From a virus: a stretch of DNA of 32,681 nucleotides. This document shows, one piece after another, positions 8,590 through 16,141 of this stretch. The notes below the pieces were generated by a model. The model was not told the DNA's origin and searched no databases. It saw only the letters and a program-made list of their open reading frames with translations. The DNA lies in the IMG/VR virus record IMGVR_UViG_3300031758_000316, positions 1 through 32,681 of that record. The stretch is one strand, 5' to 3'. The position numbers and the translations under genes were made by a program. How positions within the stretch are numbered: position 1 is the stretch's first letter; each line of letters begins with the position of its first letter.

Positions 8590-9334
8590 CTACGATGGCG
8601 AGAGCTACGGTAAGAATTGTGTTAGTGTCTAGAGATTTAAAAATGGCTTTGTTCTCGCAAACAACCACTTTATAGTTCTCTTTGTCTAAGATCGGAATGT
8701 ATTTTTTATACATGCTGACTTCTGTCATCTCTTCATTGTGAATTTCGACCTGGTGAGTGAGGACTGCATCATATCTGTCACCGGATACATGTACTCCTTT
8801 TTCAGATACTTTGAATTTGAAGAGTTCTCTATCATCTTCGAGTTTGAAGAGAGACTTCATCTTATCCACATGGACTGTAAGAAGTTCAAAGCTGAAAACT
8901 TTACCGGTTGCTCCGAATGCTCTTTTGATTTCGTCATCGGTCATTTCCATGAAGTTCAAGCTTGGGTCTGCACAGTAAAGATTGATCTTCAGATTTTCAT
9001 CTTCTACAGTAAAGTCTGTAGCTACTAGATCATCTCCGATTTTCTGGTAAGATACTTTTGCTGAAATTTCTTCACCGAAGAAAGATAGAGCATCAATTAC
9101 TTTGTTGCCGTTGAAGAACGAGATCTTGATAGGAGCTGCTGGTGCTTCTTCAAGCTCGAACATTTCTGCGGTCTTTACTGTGGTGAACTTGACGGCGTCT
9201 TTCTGTGGAAGATAGACGGAAGAGGTTACTTGATCTGCAGCCAATTTCATGAAGATGAATTTATCGATCGATAAAAGCTTCTTCACAAAGGTCTGAAATT
9301 CGACCCCGTTAATTTTTTTGATTTTGAGTTCCAT
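8576..9334 (-). CDS. 45: Sliding clamp (gp45-like)
   Basis: A 252-residue protein without enzymatic motifs and with the alternating strand and short-helix pattern of a processivity clamp. The C-terminal segment (YKVVVCENKAIFKSLDTNTI) has the strand-turn-strand ending seen in T4 gp45 (228 residues). The position supports the call: it is directly upstream of, and translationally coupled to, the C-terminal half of DNA polymerase, its expected partner. In T4 the trimeric clamp holds gp43 on DNA and also activates late transcription through gp33 and gp55. The clamp-loader genes 44 and 62 are not in this window. The gene has its own promoter (9359-9388) behind a strong terminator. Confidence 0.78.
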   Translation of the reverse strand: MELKIKKINGVEFQTFVKKLLSIDKFIFMKLAADQVTSSVYLPQKDAVKFTTVKTAEMFELEEAPAAPIKISFFNGNKVIDALSFFGEEISAKVSYQKIGDDLVATDFTVEDENLKINLYCADPSLNFMEMTDDEIKRAFGATGKVFSFELLTVHVDKMKSLFKLEDDRELFKFKVSEKGVHVSGDRYDAVLTHQVEIHNEEMTEVSMYKKYIPILDKENYKVVVCENKAIFKSLDTNTILTVALAIVDDNE

Positions 9335-9358
9335 TTTTTGAAATAGTTTGAATTAGTA

Positions 9359-9388
9359 TTTTTATTGAAAAAATGACCAGAGTTTCAC
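9359..9388 (-). promoter_or_regulatory. Promoter for clamp and polymerase C-half, TGAAAC class
   Basis: GTGAAA (9383-9388), 18 bp, then TAAAAA (9359-9364) on the minus strand, 25 nt before the clamp ATG. It lies just downstream of the hc1 terminator, so transcription is stopped and restarted here. Confidence 0.5.
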
Positions 9389-9395
9389 GTTTAGC

Positions 9396-9426
9396 AAAAA
9401 AAAGCCCAAACTTACGTTCGGGCCTT
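9396..9426 (-). terminator. Intrinsic terminator after hc1
   Basis: An 8-bp stem, 9404-9411 with 9416-9423 (GCCCGAAC pairing with GTTTGGGC, one G-T pair), and a GTAA tetraloop. Eight T follow on the minus strand (A run at 9396-9403). It lies 20 nt downstream of the Hc1 stop. Confidence 0.88.
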
Positions 9427-9446
9427 TAACACTCGTATGAACAAAA

Positions 9447-9641
9447 TTATTTCTTATCAGCGGCGTCTGTTTCCTTCTTAGAATTCTGGACTTCTAGTCT
9501 CATTTCTTGAGCAAGACCTTTTAACTCTTGCATCGCTTTTCTGATTCTAGTTCCAGCAGCCTTGTTGCCTTTGACGAAGAATTTATCCACGTCATCTTCA
9601 GTTGCTTTAATGAGCTCCTGAATCTTTTGAAATGTACTCAT
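9447..9641 (-). CDS. Histone H1-like protein Hc1 (Bacteroidota type)
   Basis: A 64-residue Lys/Arg-rich, almost fully helical protein. The core GNKAAGTRIRKAMQELKGLA (residues 25-44) and the following AQEMR match the pattern of the small histone H1-like proteins that are widespread in Bacteroidetes chromosomes, from memory of that family. These are thought to bind and compact DNA; here a role in phage DNA organisation, or in competing with the host protein, is inferred. It is transcribed alone, with a promoter at 9673-9702 upstream and a strong terminator at 9396-9426 downstream. This suggests it is made in large amounts or at its own time. It is the best single clue to host phylum in the window. 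Confidence 0.85.
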   Translation of the reverse strand: MSTFQKIQELIKATEDDVDKFFVKGNKAAGTRIRKAMQELKGLAQEMRLEVQNSKKETDAADKK

Positions 9642-9672
9642 ATTGATTTTTTTTGTTAGACAAATTTAGATA

Positions 9673-9702
9673 TTTCTATTGAAACCAGAAAAAAAGTTTC
9701 AA
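9673..9702 (-). promoter_or_regulatory. Promoter for hc1, TGAAAC class
   Basis: TTGAAA (9697-9702), 18 bp, TAGAAA (9673-9678) on the minus strand. An additional TAAATTTG at 9661-9668 matches the Bacteroidetes -7 consensus TAnnTTTG, but no TTTG-type -33 box sits at the right distance, so the first reading is preferred. Confidence 0.5.
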
Positions 9703-9709
9703 CATTTTT

Positions 9710-12130
9710 TTATCCGCTACACATTTCGCATGCCTCAGGGTTATCGAGGGAGCAAGCCAAAGCTTCAGCCATGTCCGTCGTAACTTCAACTTTATCAGCT
9801 GGATGTGCGGTCGAAGTAGAAGCTTTCTTCAAAGCCTCCATATCTATTCCTAGTCCAGCCAAAGCTTCTATTGCAGCCTTAGTTCTGAGATAGTACATGC
9901 CCGTCTTTAGACCTCTCTTCCAAGCGTGGAAGTGAGCTGATGTCAATTTAGCAGGGTTACAATTCTCAATGAAGAGATTCAAGCTCTGACTCTGGCAAAT
10001 GAAAGCTCCACGGTCAGCCGACATATCAATTATGTCCTTCTGTTTCATTTCCCAAACTGTGCGGTAAATTTCTCTGAGGTCTTCGGGAATGTCTGTGATG
10101 TTCTGTACAGATCCCTTGTGAGCAATGAGTCTCAACCTCATCTCTTCTCCCCACATTCCTCTATCGATAAGATCTTCTACGAGATACTTATTGACCACTG
10201 TGTATTCTCCTGCGAGAGTTCTTCTCTTGTAAAGATTGGAAGTGAAAGCTTCAAAAGCTTCATTATTTCCTAAGATCTGCGCAGTAGATGCAGTAGGCAT
10301 TGGAGCCAAGAGAAGAGAGTTTCTAACACCATGTTTCATGATCTCTTTCTTTAAGCCATCCCAATCCCAACGAACAGTAGGAGTTACTCCCCACATATCA
10401 AATTGGAAAATTCCTTGAGAAATAGGGCTTCCTTCGTAAGATTCATATTTCCCTTCCTTCTTCGCCAAATCTTTAGAAGCAGTGAGAGAAGCAAAGTAAA
10501 TAGTCTCAAATATCTCTCTGTTCATCTTTTTGGCTTCCTCAGAAGTGAAAGGCAATCCTAAAAGGGCGAACATATCAGCCAGACCTTGGATACCGATTCC
10601 GATAGGACGGTGTCTCATGTTAGAATTTCTAGCTTCAGGTATCGGATAGTAATTGACATCGATAACTCTGTTCAAGTTTTTAGTAATCTGATATGTTACT
10701 TCATAGAGTCGTTGGAAGTTAAAGCTCCTCTTAGACTTGTCTTGTTTTCTAGTCGTAGGATAGTCAATGTATTTCGGAAGAGCAATTGAAGCAAGGTTAC
10801 ATACAGCTGTCTCATCCGCGCTGGTGTATTCCATGATCTCTGTGCAGAGATTGCTGCCGTGAAGAACTCCTAGATTTTTCTGGTTGTTCTTTTTATTAGC
10901 AGAGTCTTTGTAGAGCATGTAAGGAGTTCCAGTCTCAATCTGAGATTCCAAAATCTTTTGCCATATCTCACGAGCCTTAACGGTTTTTCTGCCACGACCT
11001 TCTTGTTCGTATTGCGTGTAGAGAGCTTCAAACTCTTCACCGTATTTCTCGTGGAGATTAGGTGCCTCACTAGGACTGAAAAGAGTCCAGTCTTGGTCAG
11101 TTTCTACGCGTTGCATAAAGAGATCTGGAATCCAAAGAGCTAAGAAAAGATCTCTGGCTCTCATTTCTTCTTTACCGTGATTCTTTCTAAGATCTAGAAA
11201 ATCCATCACGTCAGCGTGCCAAGGTTCTAAATAAACGGCTATTGAGCCTTTTCTCTTTCCTCCTCCTTGATCTACATATCGAGCAGTCTCGTTGAAGACT
11301 TTAAGCATCGGTATGAGGCCGTTAGAAGTTCCGTTAGTCCCTTTAATGTAAGATCCTTTAGCTCTGACATTATGAATGTGAATACCTATCCCTCCTGCAT
11401 TCTTAGAAATCATAGCGCTATCAGCAAGAGTTTTATAGATTCCTTCTAGAGAATCATCTTTCATCATGAGAAGGAAGCATGAAGACAACTGAGGTCTCTT
11501 GGTTCCAGCGTTGAATAGGGTAGGTGTTGCATGAGTGAAGAGACCTTGTGAGAGAAGCTCATAAGTCTCTAAAGCTTCTTTCAAACTGTTGTACCAAACT
11601 CCGCATGCCACTCTCATCAACATGTGCTGAGGCCTTTCCGCAGGAAGACCGTTGGTCTTCAAGAGGTAGCTTTTCTCTAAAGTCTTGAAACCGAAATAAT
11701 CATAGTTAAAATCTCGGTTATAATCGATCGCTTCTTCTATCGCGTTCTTGTTCTTCTCAATGAATTTGAAGACTTCATCGCTGATCATTCCGGCATTTTC
11801 TCCCGTTTTAGGATCGACATATTCATAGAGATCTTTGATAGTCTCGTAAAAAGACTTCTTCGTGCTCTTATGAAGAGAAGTGACGGCGATTCTAGAAGCG
11901 AGTATCGAATAATCTGGATGGAGAGATGTCATGCTAGCAGCAGTTTCTGCTGCCAAGTTGTCCAACTCTATAGTGGTCACTCCATCGTGAACTCCTTGAA
12001 TGACTTTCTTCGCGACTTCTAAAGCGTCCACATAGTCTGAGTTCAACCCATACGTCTGTTTTCTGATTCTGATAGTGATTTTATCGTATTTCACGAGCTC
12101 TCGGCTCCCGTCTCTCTTAATTACCTGCAT
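9710..12130 (-). CDS. nrdA: Ribonucleoside-diphosphate reductase class Ia, alpha subunit
   Basis: An 806-residue large subunit with all catalytic residues. C218 (in SSCFLL) and C444 (AVCNL) form the substrate-reducing disulfide. N427-L-C429-T-E431 holds the thiyl-radical cysteine with its Asn and Glu. The C-terminal C801-E-M-C804 is the shuttle pair. Residues 1-95 form an ATP cone (allosteric activity site). It reduces NDPs to dNDPs, supplying precursors for phage DNA; electrons must come from a host or off-window thioredoxin or glutaredoxin. It lies 14 nt after nrdB, and nrdB-before-nrdA is the reverse of T4 order. No intein or intron is present, which are common insertions in phage nrdA. 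Confidence 0.96.
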   Translation of the reverse strand: MQVIKRDGSRELVKYDKITIRIRKQTYGLNSDYVDALEVAKKVIQGVHDGVTTIELDNLAAETAASMTSLHPDYSILASRIAVTSLHKSTKKSFYETIKDLYEYVDPKTGENAGMISDEVFKFIEKNKNAIEEAIDYNRDFNYDYFGFKTLEKSYLLKTNGLPAERPQHMLMRVACGVWYNSLKEALETYELLSQGLFTHATPTLFNAGTKRPQLSSCFLLMMKDDSLEGIYKTLADSAMISKNAGGIGIHIHNVRAKGSYIKGTNGTSNGLIPMLKVFNETARYVDQGGGKRKGSIAVYLEPWHADVMDFLDLRKNHGKEEMRARDLFLALWIPDLFMQRVETDQDWTLFSPSEAPNLHEKYGEEFEALYTQYEQEGRGRKTVKAREIWQKILESQIETGTPYMLYKDSANKKNNQKNLGVLHGSNLCTEIMEYTSADETAVCNLASIALPKYIDYPTTRKQDKSKRSFNFQRLYEVTYQITKNLNRVIDVNYYPIPEARNSNMRHRPIGIGIQGLADMFALLGLPFTSEEAKKMNREIFETIYFASLTASKDLAKKEGKYESYEGSPISQGIFQFDMWGVTPTVRWDWDGLKKEIMKHGVRNSLLLAPMPTASTAQILGNNEAFEAFTSNLYKRRTLAGEYTVVNKYLVEDLIDRGMWGEEMRLRLIAHKGSVQNITDIPEDLREIYRTVWEMKQKDIIDMSADRGAFICQSQSLNLFIENCNPAKLTSAHFHAWKRGLKTGMYYLRTKAAIEALAGLGIDMEALKKASTSTAHPADKVEVTTDMAEALACSLDNPEACEMCSG

Positions 12131-12144
12131 TGTCTTTTTATTTT

Positions 12145-13113
12145 TTAGAAATCTGTGTCAAATGAGAATGTCTCGTTCTCTGACGCCTTGTTAAGAATTC
12201 CAGCCTTTTGATACTCTCCTACTCTCTTTTCGAAGAAATTAGTTTTTCCTTCGAGAGCGATGTTCTCCATGAAATCGAAAGGGTTCTTAGATCCGTACTC
12301 TTTCTCATAACCTAGTGAGACGAGAAGTCTGTCAGTAACGAATTCTAAGTACTGCTTCATGAGGTCAGAATTCATTCCAATAAGTCTGACTGGAAGAGCT
12401 TCAGTGATGAATTCTTTTTCGATGGTAAGAGCTGAGTCTAAGATCTCAAGCACTCTTTCTCTAGACAATTTGTTATCGATGTGGTTGCGATAGAGAAGAC
12501 ATGCAAAATCTGTGTGCATTCCTTCGTCTCTAGAAATAAGTTCATTAGAGAAAGAAAGACCTGGCATCAACCCTCTTTTCTTTAACCAGAAGATGGAACA
12601 AAAACTGCCTGAGAAGAAAATACCTTCGACTGCTGCGAAAGCGATGAGTCTCTCGACAAAATGGGGACTGTTAATCCAACGAAGAGCCCATTCCGCCTTT
12701 TTGCTTACAGCTGGCACGTTTTCAAGGGCATTGAACAGAAAGTCCTTTTCTGCTGAATCAGTGATGTAAGTATCGATGAGAAGCGAATACACTTCAGAGT
12801 GTATGTTCTCGATCATGATCTGAAAGCCATAAAAACAGCGAGCTTCTGCGTATTGTACTTCTGAAAGAAAATTGACTCCTAGATTTTCATTAACGATACC
12901 GTCAGATGCAGCAAAGAATGCAAGGACGTGTTTAATGAAATGCTGCTCGTCTGCATTTAACTTTTCTCTCCAATCAGTAAGATCTTGAGCTAGATCAATC
13001 TCTTCAGCGGTCCAGAAAGCAGCTTGGTGTGTCTTGTACATTTGCCAGATATCGTGGTGCTTTATTGGGAAAAGCACGAAACGATTAGGTTCTTCAATCA
13101 GAATTTTCTCCAT
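12145..13113 (-). CDS. nrdB: Ribonucleoside-diphosphate reductase class Ia, beta subunit
   Basis: A 322-residue radical-generating subunit. Diiron ligands are visible as D71, E102, H105, the Glu in AAVEGIFF, and the Glu and His in RDEGMHTDF. The radical tyrosine is Y109 in ENIHSEVY, the same arrangement as mammalian R2 (E170, H173, Y177), so it is of the eukaryote/Bacteroidetes class Ia type and not the E. coli type. The C-terminal tail (FSFDTDF) fits the alpha-binding peptide. It is followed by nrdA. The 5' side holds a terminator at 13144-13171, so either readthrough or a promoter in the short AT-rich stretch 13114-13143 must drive it; I see TATAAA close to the ATG but no clear -35. Confidence 0.96.
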   Translation of the reverse strand: MEKILIEEPNRFVLFPIKHHDIWQMYKTHQAAFWTAEEIDLAQDLTDWREKLNADEQHFIKHVLAFFAASDGIVNENLGVNFLSEVQYAEARCFYGFQIMIENIHSEVYSLLIDTYITDSAEKDFLFNALENVPAVSKKAEWALRWINSPHFVERLIAFAAVEGIFFSGSFCSIFWLKKRGLMPGLSFSNELISRDEGMHTDFACLLYRNHIDNKLSRERVLEILDSALTIEKEFITEALPVRLIGMNSDLMKQYLEFVTDRLLVSLGYEKEYGSKNPFDFMENIALEGKTNFFEKRVGEYQKAGILNKASENETFSFDTDF

Positions 13114-13143
13114 TTTATAGTCGATTTATTGTTTTTACGTGAT

Positions 13144-13171
13144 AAAAAAATCCTCCATCTTTCGAAGAGGA
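13144..13171 (-). terminator. Intrinsic terminator upstream of nrdB
   Basis: A 5-bp stem, 13151-13155 with 13167-13171 (TCCTC/GAGGA), an 11-nt loop that contains a TTCGAA core, and seven T on the minus strand (13144-13150). It ends the cassette that begins at 13213. Confidence 0.7.
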
Positions 13172-13210
13172 CGGAACTAGTCTTTGATACGTGTTGTCAC
13201 ATATCTGCTT
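13144..13210 (-). ncRNA. Candidate small RNA between promoter-like element and terminator
   Basis: Between the polymerase N-half stop (13255) and nrdB (13113) there is no ORF but a compact cassette. The element ATATATAGAACAA (13213-13225) is followed by a perfect-length hairpin of 8 bp with an ACAA loop (13186-13193 with 13198-13205, one G-U pair), about 14 unpaired nt, and the terminator at 13144-13171. A transcript starting just after the element would be about 65 nt with two hairpins. It could be an independent small RNA or a leader/attenuator controlling nrdB. It does not fold as a tRNA and has no CCA end. Confidence 0.4.
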
Positions 13211-13212
13211 AG

Positions 13213-13225
13213 TTGTTCTATATAT
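13213..13225 (-). promoter_or_regulatory. Late-type promoter element ATATATAGAACAA
   Basis: A 13-bp element on the minus strand, identical to the one at 22253-22265. No TGAAAC box lies upstream. The AT-rich core without a -35 box recalls T4 late promoters (TATAAATA). Confidence 0.4.
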
Positions 13226-13254
13226 TTTTGGGATGCCCCTCGCGGAAGTAGAAA

Positions 13255-14667
13255 TCATAGCTCGTTTTTTATGTTCTTAATTTCTTCTCTTAATTTTTCA
13301 GCTTCGACTTGATACTTCTTAGATTCTCCTTTGTAGACCTTTCGATTTGTGTAGAGCTCTGTCAAGATGTTCTTGAGAATAGAATCATCCTTCTTATAGA
13401 TGGCACCTGTTACCGATACGATCTTATCAGGAGATTTTTCTTTCAGAGCTTCGACAGGATCGATCTTCTTGATGAAAGATTCAGGGCTGATATTGATCTG
13501 CCTCATGATCGATGGATATAGAGAAGCAAAGTCAAAGCAGGCAACTGCTCTGTGCATTCCTACGACAGGAGCTTTTACATAGGCTCCAGTATATTGTGTG
13601 TCTTTTCTTGAATCTTCAACGAAGTTTCTGGCCATTACTTTATTCTGAGCTAAGAATTTTCGGCAGAGCATCGATTCAGTAATTGCGACCGGTGAAGCTG
13701 CTTTGTAAATTCCAATCCTACACATAGTAGCAATAGTCAATGCAATATCCATCGTTCTCAATTTCTGATGGATGAGATATACGAGACAGGTATCTACCAC
13801 GTTGTAATAGACGTATTTTGTATATTCTTTTTCGTACAAATCTTGGATGGTACCGCTATACTTGATTTTTTTCAATCCAACTACTGCTTCGGCTGTAGAA
13901 TCGAGAGTAAAGTTTTCTTTGATAAAATCTGAACGATCCCATTTTCGATAGAGTTCCAAGTAGTCCATCATTCCTACGTGAAGAGGGAGATTTTCCTTTC
14001 CCCAGAGTTCTCCGACTGGGCTTGATATTGCTGGATCTATTGCTAGCTTGGAAGCTCGATTGACAAGATATTTCCAGTCAAAGTTAATGAAGTTCCAACC
14101 TGTGATCATTGGAAACTTTGAAACGAAAGATTTGAAGAATGTATAGAGAAGATCGTATTCTGAATCAAATTTCTTATAGACAAAACTAAATCTCGTATTT
14201 GTGTCTTTGAAATAGTCATCGACATCATTTTGAATCTTCTGTTGTTGATCTTGGGGAAGATCTCCAGTAGCCAAAACAATCGCTTGTGCGTTTGGTGTAA
14301 CTATTGCTATGGTAGTGACCGGTGTATCTGCTCTATCGGCTTCAGGGAAGCCGTCCTTGACTTCAACCTCGATATCTACAAAATAGGTCTTTGGTAAGTT
14401 GTAACCAAATATCTCTTCAGTTTCCTCAAAGGATAGCTCATCGATGAATTGGATGAGAGAGTATTTGTCTAGTGATTTTGAAGCCGTTCTTTTGACTGGT
14501 CGGCCGTCCCAGTTTCTGAATTTATCTGATTTGTTCTTGTCTCTTTCTTCACAGACTTCCCAGTTGGCGACTTGGCTTACTTTATACTGTTTGTAGTTAG
14601 TGTTGCCTTCTTTGTCGTAATATGAAATTGTAAGGTTCGTCCCTCTCTGTTGTACATCAAGCAGCAT
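13255..14667 (-). CDS. 43A: DNA polymerase gp43, N-terminal half (exonuclease and palm motif A)
   Basis: A 470-residue first part of a family B polymerase. The proofreading exonuclease is complete: Exo I D98-I-E100, Exo II N192 to D197 (NFINFD), Exo III Y288 to D292 (YNVVD). Motif A is D379-FASLYPSI. The chain continues into the fingers (NRKVYKGESK, 441-450) and stops after a charged helix (EAEKLREEIKNIKNEL). Motifs B and C are in a second gene 4.67 kb downstream (7441-8589). The break at the fingers tip resembles the 43A/43B split described for some Aeromonas T4-like phages. The gene starts after dUTPase with a weak promoter-like element at 14674-14703. Confidence 0.94.
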   Translation of the reverse strand: MLLDVQQRGTNLTISYYDKEGNTNYKQYKVSQVANWEVCEERDKNKSDKFRNWDGRPVKRTASKSLDKYSLIQFIDELSFEETEEIFGYNLPKTYFVDIEVEVKDGFPEADRADTPVTTIAIVTPNAQAIVLATGDLPQDQQQKIQNDVDDYFKDTNTRFSFVYKKFDSEYDLLYTFFKSFVSKFPMITGWNFINFDWKYLVNRASKLAIDPAISSPVGELWGKENLPLHVGMMDYLELYRKWDRSDFIKENFTLDSTAEAVVGLKKIKYSGTIQDLYEKEYTKYVYYNVVDTCLVYLIHQKLRTMDIALTIATMCRIGIYKAASPVAITESMLCRKFLAQNKVMARNFVEDSRKDTQYTGAYVKAPVVGMHRAVACFDFASLYPSIMRQINISPESFIKKIDPVEALKEKSPDKIVSVTGAIYKKDDSILKNILTELYTNRKVYKGESKKYQVEAEKLREEIKNIKNEL

Positions 14668-14673
14668 ATCTTT

Positions 14674-14703
14674 ATTTTATCTCTCATCTCTAAATAGTTT
14701 CTC
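14674..14703 (-). promoter_or_regulatory. Weak TGAAAC-class promoter before polymerase N-half
   Basis: GAGAAA (14698-14703), 18 bp, TAAAAT (14674-14679) on the minus strand. Spacing fits the class, but the first box is degenerate and the start codon follows by only 6 nt. Confidence 0.25.
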
Positions 14704-14704
14704 A

Positions 14705-15172
14705 TCAGTAGCCTCTTTTTTGGCGATCGATGTTCTCTTTGTTCTTGCTCATATACATGTTGTACATTTCTTGGGGTGTCATTCCTACTGATACGGCCAT
14801 GTTCATGAAAAAATGCAAGATGTCTATAATCTCGAACTTACATTCTAATTGATCATTCTCTGAAAGATCTGAGAACTTAATGTCTGAATAAGTTGAGTAA
14901 GCCTTCTTCCACCTTTTCCAGATAGCGCTTCCGTTACCGTCTTTAATGCCACCGAGAGCGTCTGTAGCTTCGTGAATCTCATCAAGGAGAGCGTGGTTGT
15001 TCATGTGCCAGAATCCCATAAGATCTCTAAGAGTCATGTTCTCAAAATCCCACCCGTAAATCTCTTTCTGAGTGTACGCCTGAGTGTTGAGGATGTCTCC
15101 GAGTGTGTCCTTAGAGGAACTGTGCAAATTTTCGATCTCTAATTGAGAACAGCTGTTGTCAATGTTTGCCAT
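14705..15172 (-). CDS. Dimeric all-alpha dUTPase (MazG-superfamily dUTP pyrophosphatase)
   Basis: A 155-residue helical protein with the paired metal-binding motifs of the all-alpha NTP pyrophosphatases. These are E65-I-H-E68 and E114-I-I-D117, followed by the C-terminal KNKENIDRQKRGY block typical of dimeric dUTPases (dUTPase_2 family). A WKRWKK segment lies between them. It hydrolyses dUTP to dUMP and pyrophosphate, preventing uracil incorporation and feeding dTMP synthesis, which fits its place upstream of polymerase and ribonucleotide reductase. It is first in its transcription unit, with a clear promoter at 15192-15221 and a terminator immediately before that. A dCTPase/dUTPase role like T4 gp56 is an alternative. 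Confidence 0.82.
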   Translation of the reverse strand: MANIDNSCSQLEIENLHSSSKDTLGDILNTQAYTQKEIYGWDFENMTLRDLMGFWHMNNHALLDEIHEATDALGGIKDGNGSAIWKRWKKAYSTYSDIKFSDLSENDQLECKFEIIDILHFFMNMAVSVGMTPQEMYNMYMSKNKENIDRQKRGY

Positions 15173-15191
15173 ATTTCTTTCTTTTGCTTAG

Positions 15192-15221
15192 ATTATAGTG
15201 CACGAAAGAAAAGTGTTTCAA
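15192..15221 (-). promoter_or_regulatory. Promoter for dUTPase, TGAAAC class
   Basis: TTGAAA (15216-15221), 18 bp, perfect TATAAT (15192-15197) on the minus strand, 20 nt before the dUTPase ATG. It is the clearest member of the class and starts 4 nt after the terminator stem. Confidence 0.72.
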
Positions 15222-15224
15222 AGA

Positions 15225-15252
15225 AAAAGAGGACTTTTTAAGGTCCTCTTTT
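15225..15252 (-). terminator. Intrinsic terminator upstream of dUTPase
   Basis: A perfect 10-bp stem, 15225-15234 with 15243-15252 (AAAAGAGGAC/GTCCTCTTTT), with an 8-nt loop. The T run on the minus strand is formed by the stem end and following bases. It ends the unit with the targeting-leader genes. Confidence 0.8.
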
Positions 15253-15340
15253 GTATTCACAATTCCAACACGTCTCAGGGATCTCTCCGTCCTAGCGCGA
15301 AAACCTTGCTGGTATCTCGACAAGCAGGTGGTGATTGAAA
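15253..15340 (-). other. Structured 3' untranslated region, no convincing gene
   Basis: 88 nt between the stop at 15341 and the terminator. It holds a hairpin with a 7-bp stem and one bulged A (15303-15310 with 15323-15329). A 63-codon frame across it is not convincing: it overlaps the preceding gene, has no family resemblance and runs through the terminator and promoter. The structure could protect mRNA ends or be a processed small RNA. Confidence 0.4.
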
Positions 15341-16111
15341 TCAACGCCAACCCTCAAGAGACTTTCGAAAAGAGATGAATTCCTCAACTGCATCTATCAC
15401 GCTTTTCGATCTGCTAGATTTTGCTAGATCAAGTAATTGTTCATGATCGAGCATTTCGAATTTCGAGCGTGAGGTACGAGGCGATAATTTATCAAGAGAA
15501 AAGTGAGTTTGCCCGAAGGGGTCTTTATCTAAAGGATACGCAATTGCATTTTTCATAGCGAAGTTTAAAGCTTGTTTAGCGTCTTTCTCATTCAAAAACC
15601 TACCAGGCATTGCATATTCTCTGTAATCTGAATTAGGATAATTCTCGTAAAGCGCTAATCGAAGCGAAGGTGCCTTAGAATTTGTACCTGCGAATTTGAA
15701 GTCAGCTTCAACAGAAAAATGTTTTATGAATGGCGCAAGTATGTTTTCTGCTTCGGCTAAAATGTCTGCAGGAACTGGAGAAGGTGTGTTGGCGATTCTC
15801 TTTTGTAAGTCTCTATAGTAATTTTCATCAACTCTTGCGCTATCAAGCCCTTCTTGAATTGAATCTGCATTAATCGTAAGCTCTTCTACATTAAACGCAT
15901 CGTCAATCGGCCCCCTAGAATAAAGTCTACTATTTCCTGTATTATATTCAAACGTTAATTTCTTCAAGAGATCAATATATTTTTGGGCAGCATTTTTGTT
16001 ATCGAAGAGAAAATTGCCAGCCTCATATACTTTCATTGTTCCCTTATTCTCAATTATACGTTCAGAAGAGAGAGAAACGATGAAGTCTTCGTAAAGTTTT
16101 ACGTATTTCAT
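15341..16111 (-). CDS. Candidate internal head protein with capsid-targeting-like leader
   Basis: A 256-residue protein of unknown function. It begins MKYVKLYEDFIVSL, a member of the leader family found in eight proteins of this window (MKHVKLFEQF type). A V-Y-E30 before A31 is the nearest match to the T4 prohead protease site (I/L/V-x-E before A/G); IQE before G at 85-88 is another. The remainder is a mixed alpha/beta, near-neutral soluble domain without motifs I know. No signal peptide or membrane segment is seen. A perfect TATAAATA lies 23 nt upstream of the start, as expected for a T4-type late gene. Packaging into the capsid is inferred. Confidence 0.75.
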   Translation of the reverse strand: MKYVKLYEDFIVSLSSERIIENKGTMKVYEAGNFLFDNKNAAQKYIDLLKKLTFEYNTGNSRLYSRGPIDDAFNVEELTINADSIQEGLDSARVDENYYRDLQKRIANTPSPVPADILAEAENILAPFIKHFSVEADFKFAGTNSKAPSLRLALYENYPNSDYREYAMPGRFLNEKDAKQALNFAMKNAIAYPLDKDPFGQTHFSLDKLSPRTSRSKFEMLDHEQLLDLAKSSRSKSVIDAVEEFISFRKSLEGWR

Positions 16112-16133
16112 ATTTTTTGTTTTGTTAGCATGT

Positions 16134-16141
16134 TATTTATA
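16134..16141 (-). promoter_or_regulatory. T4-type late promoter TATAAATA
   Basis: An exact TATAAATA on the minus strand, ending 22 nt before the ATG at 16111 and overlapping the end of the upstream gene. T4 late promoters have this octamer at -10 and no -35 box. Confidence 0.5.

Noticed and set aside
9661-9668. TAAATTTG matching the Bacteroidetes -7 promoter box TAnnTTTG
   Set aside because: No TTTG-type -33 box lies 17-23 bp upstream, and the same leader has a better TGAAAC-class promoter at standard spacing.
13144-13210. Possible tRNA in the intergenic region before nrdB
   Set aside because: No cloverleaf, no T-loop consensus in the right place and no 3' CCA; two hairpins and a T run fit a small RNA with terminator better.
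7441-14667. Split intein or split intron as the cause of the divided polymerase
   Set aside because: Neither end carries intein motifs (no Cys/Ser at the junction, no HN-type end), and both halves stop in ordinary charged helices with normal start and stop codons.
15159-15350. 63-codon minus-strand frame between dUTPase and the 256-residue protein
   Set aside because: It overlaps the preceding gene, runs through a terminator and a promoter, and shows no domain-like composition.
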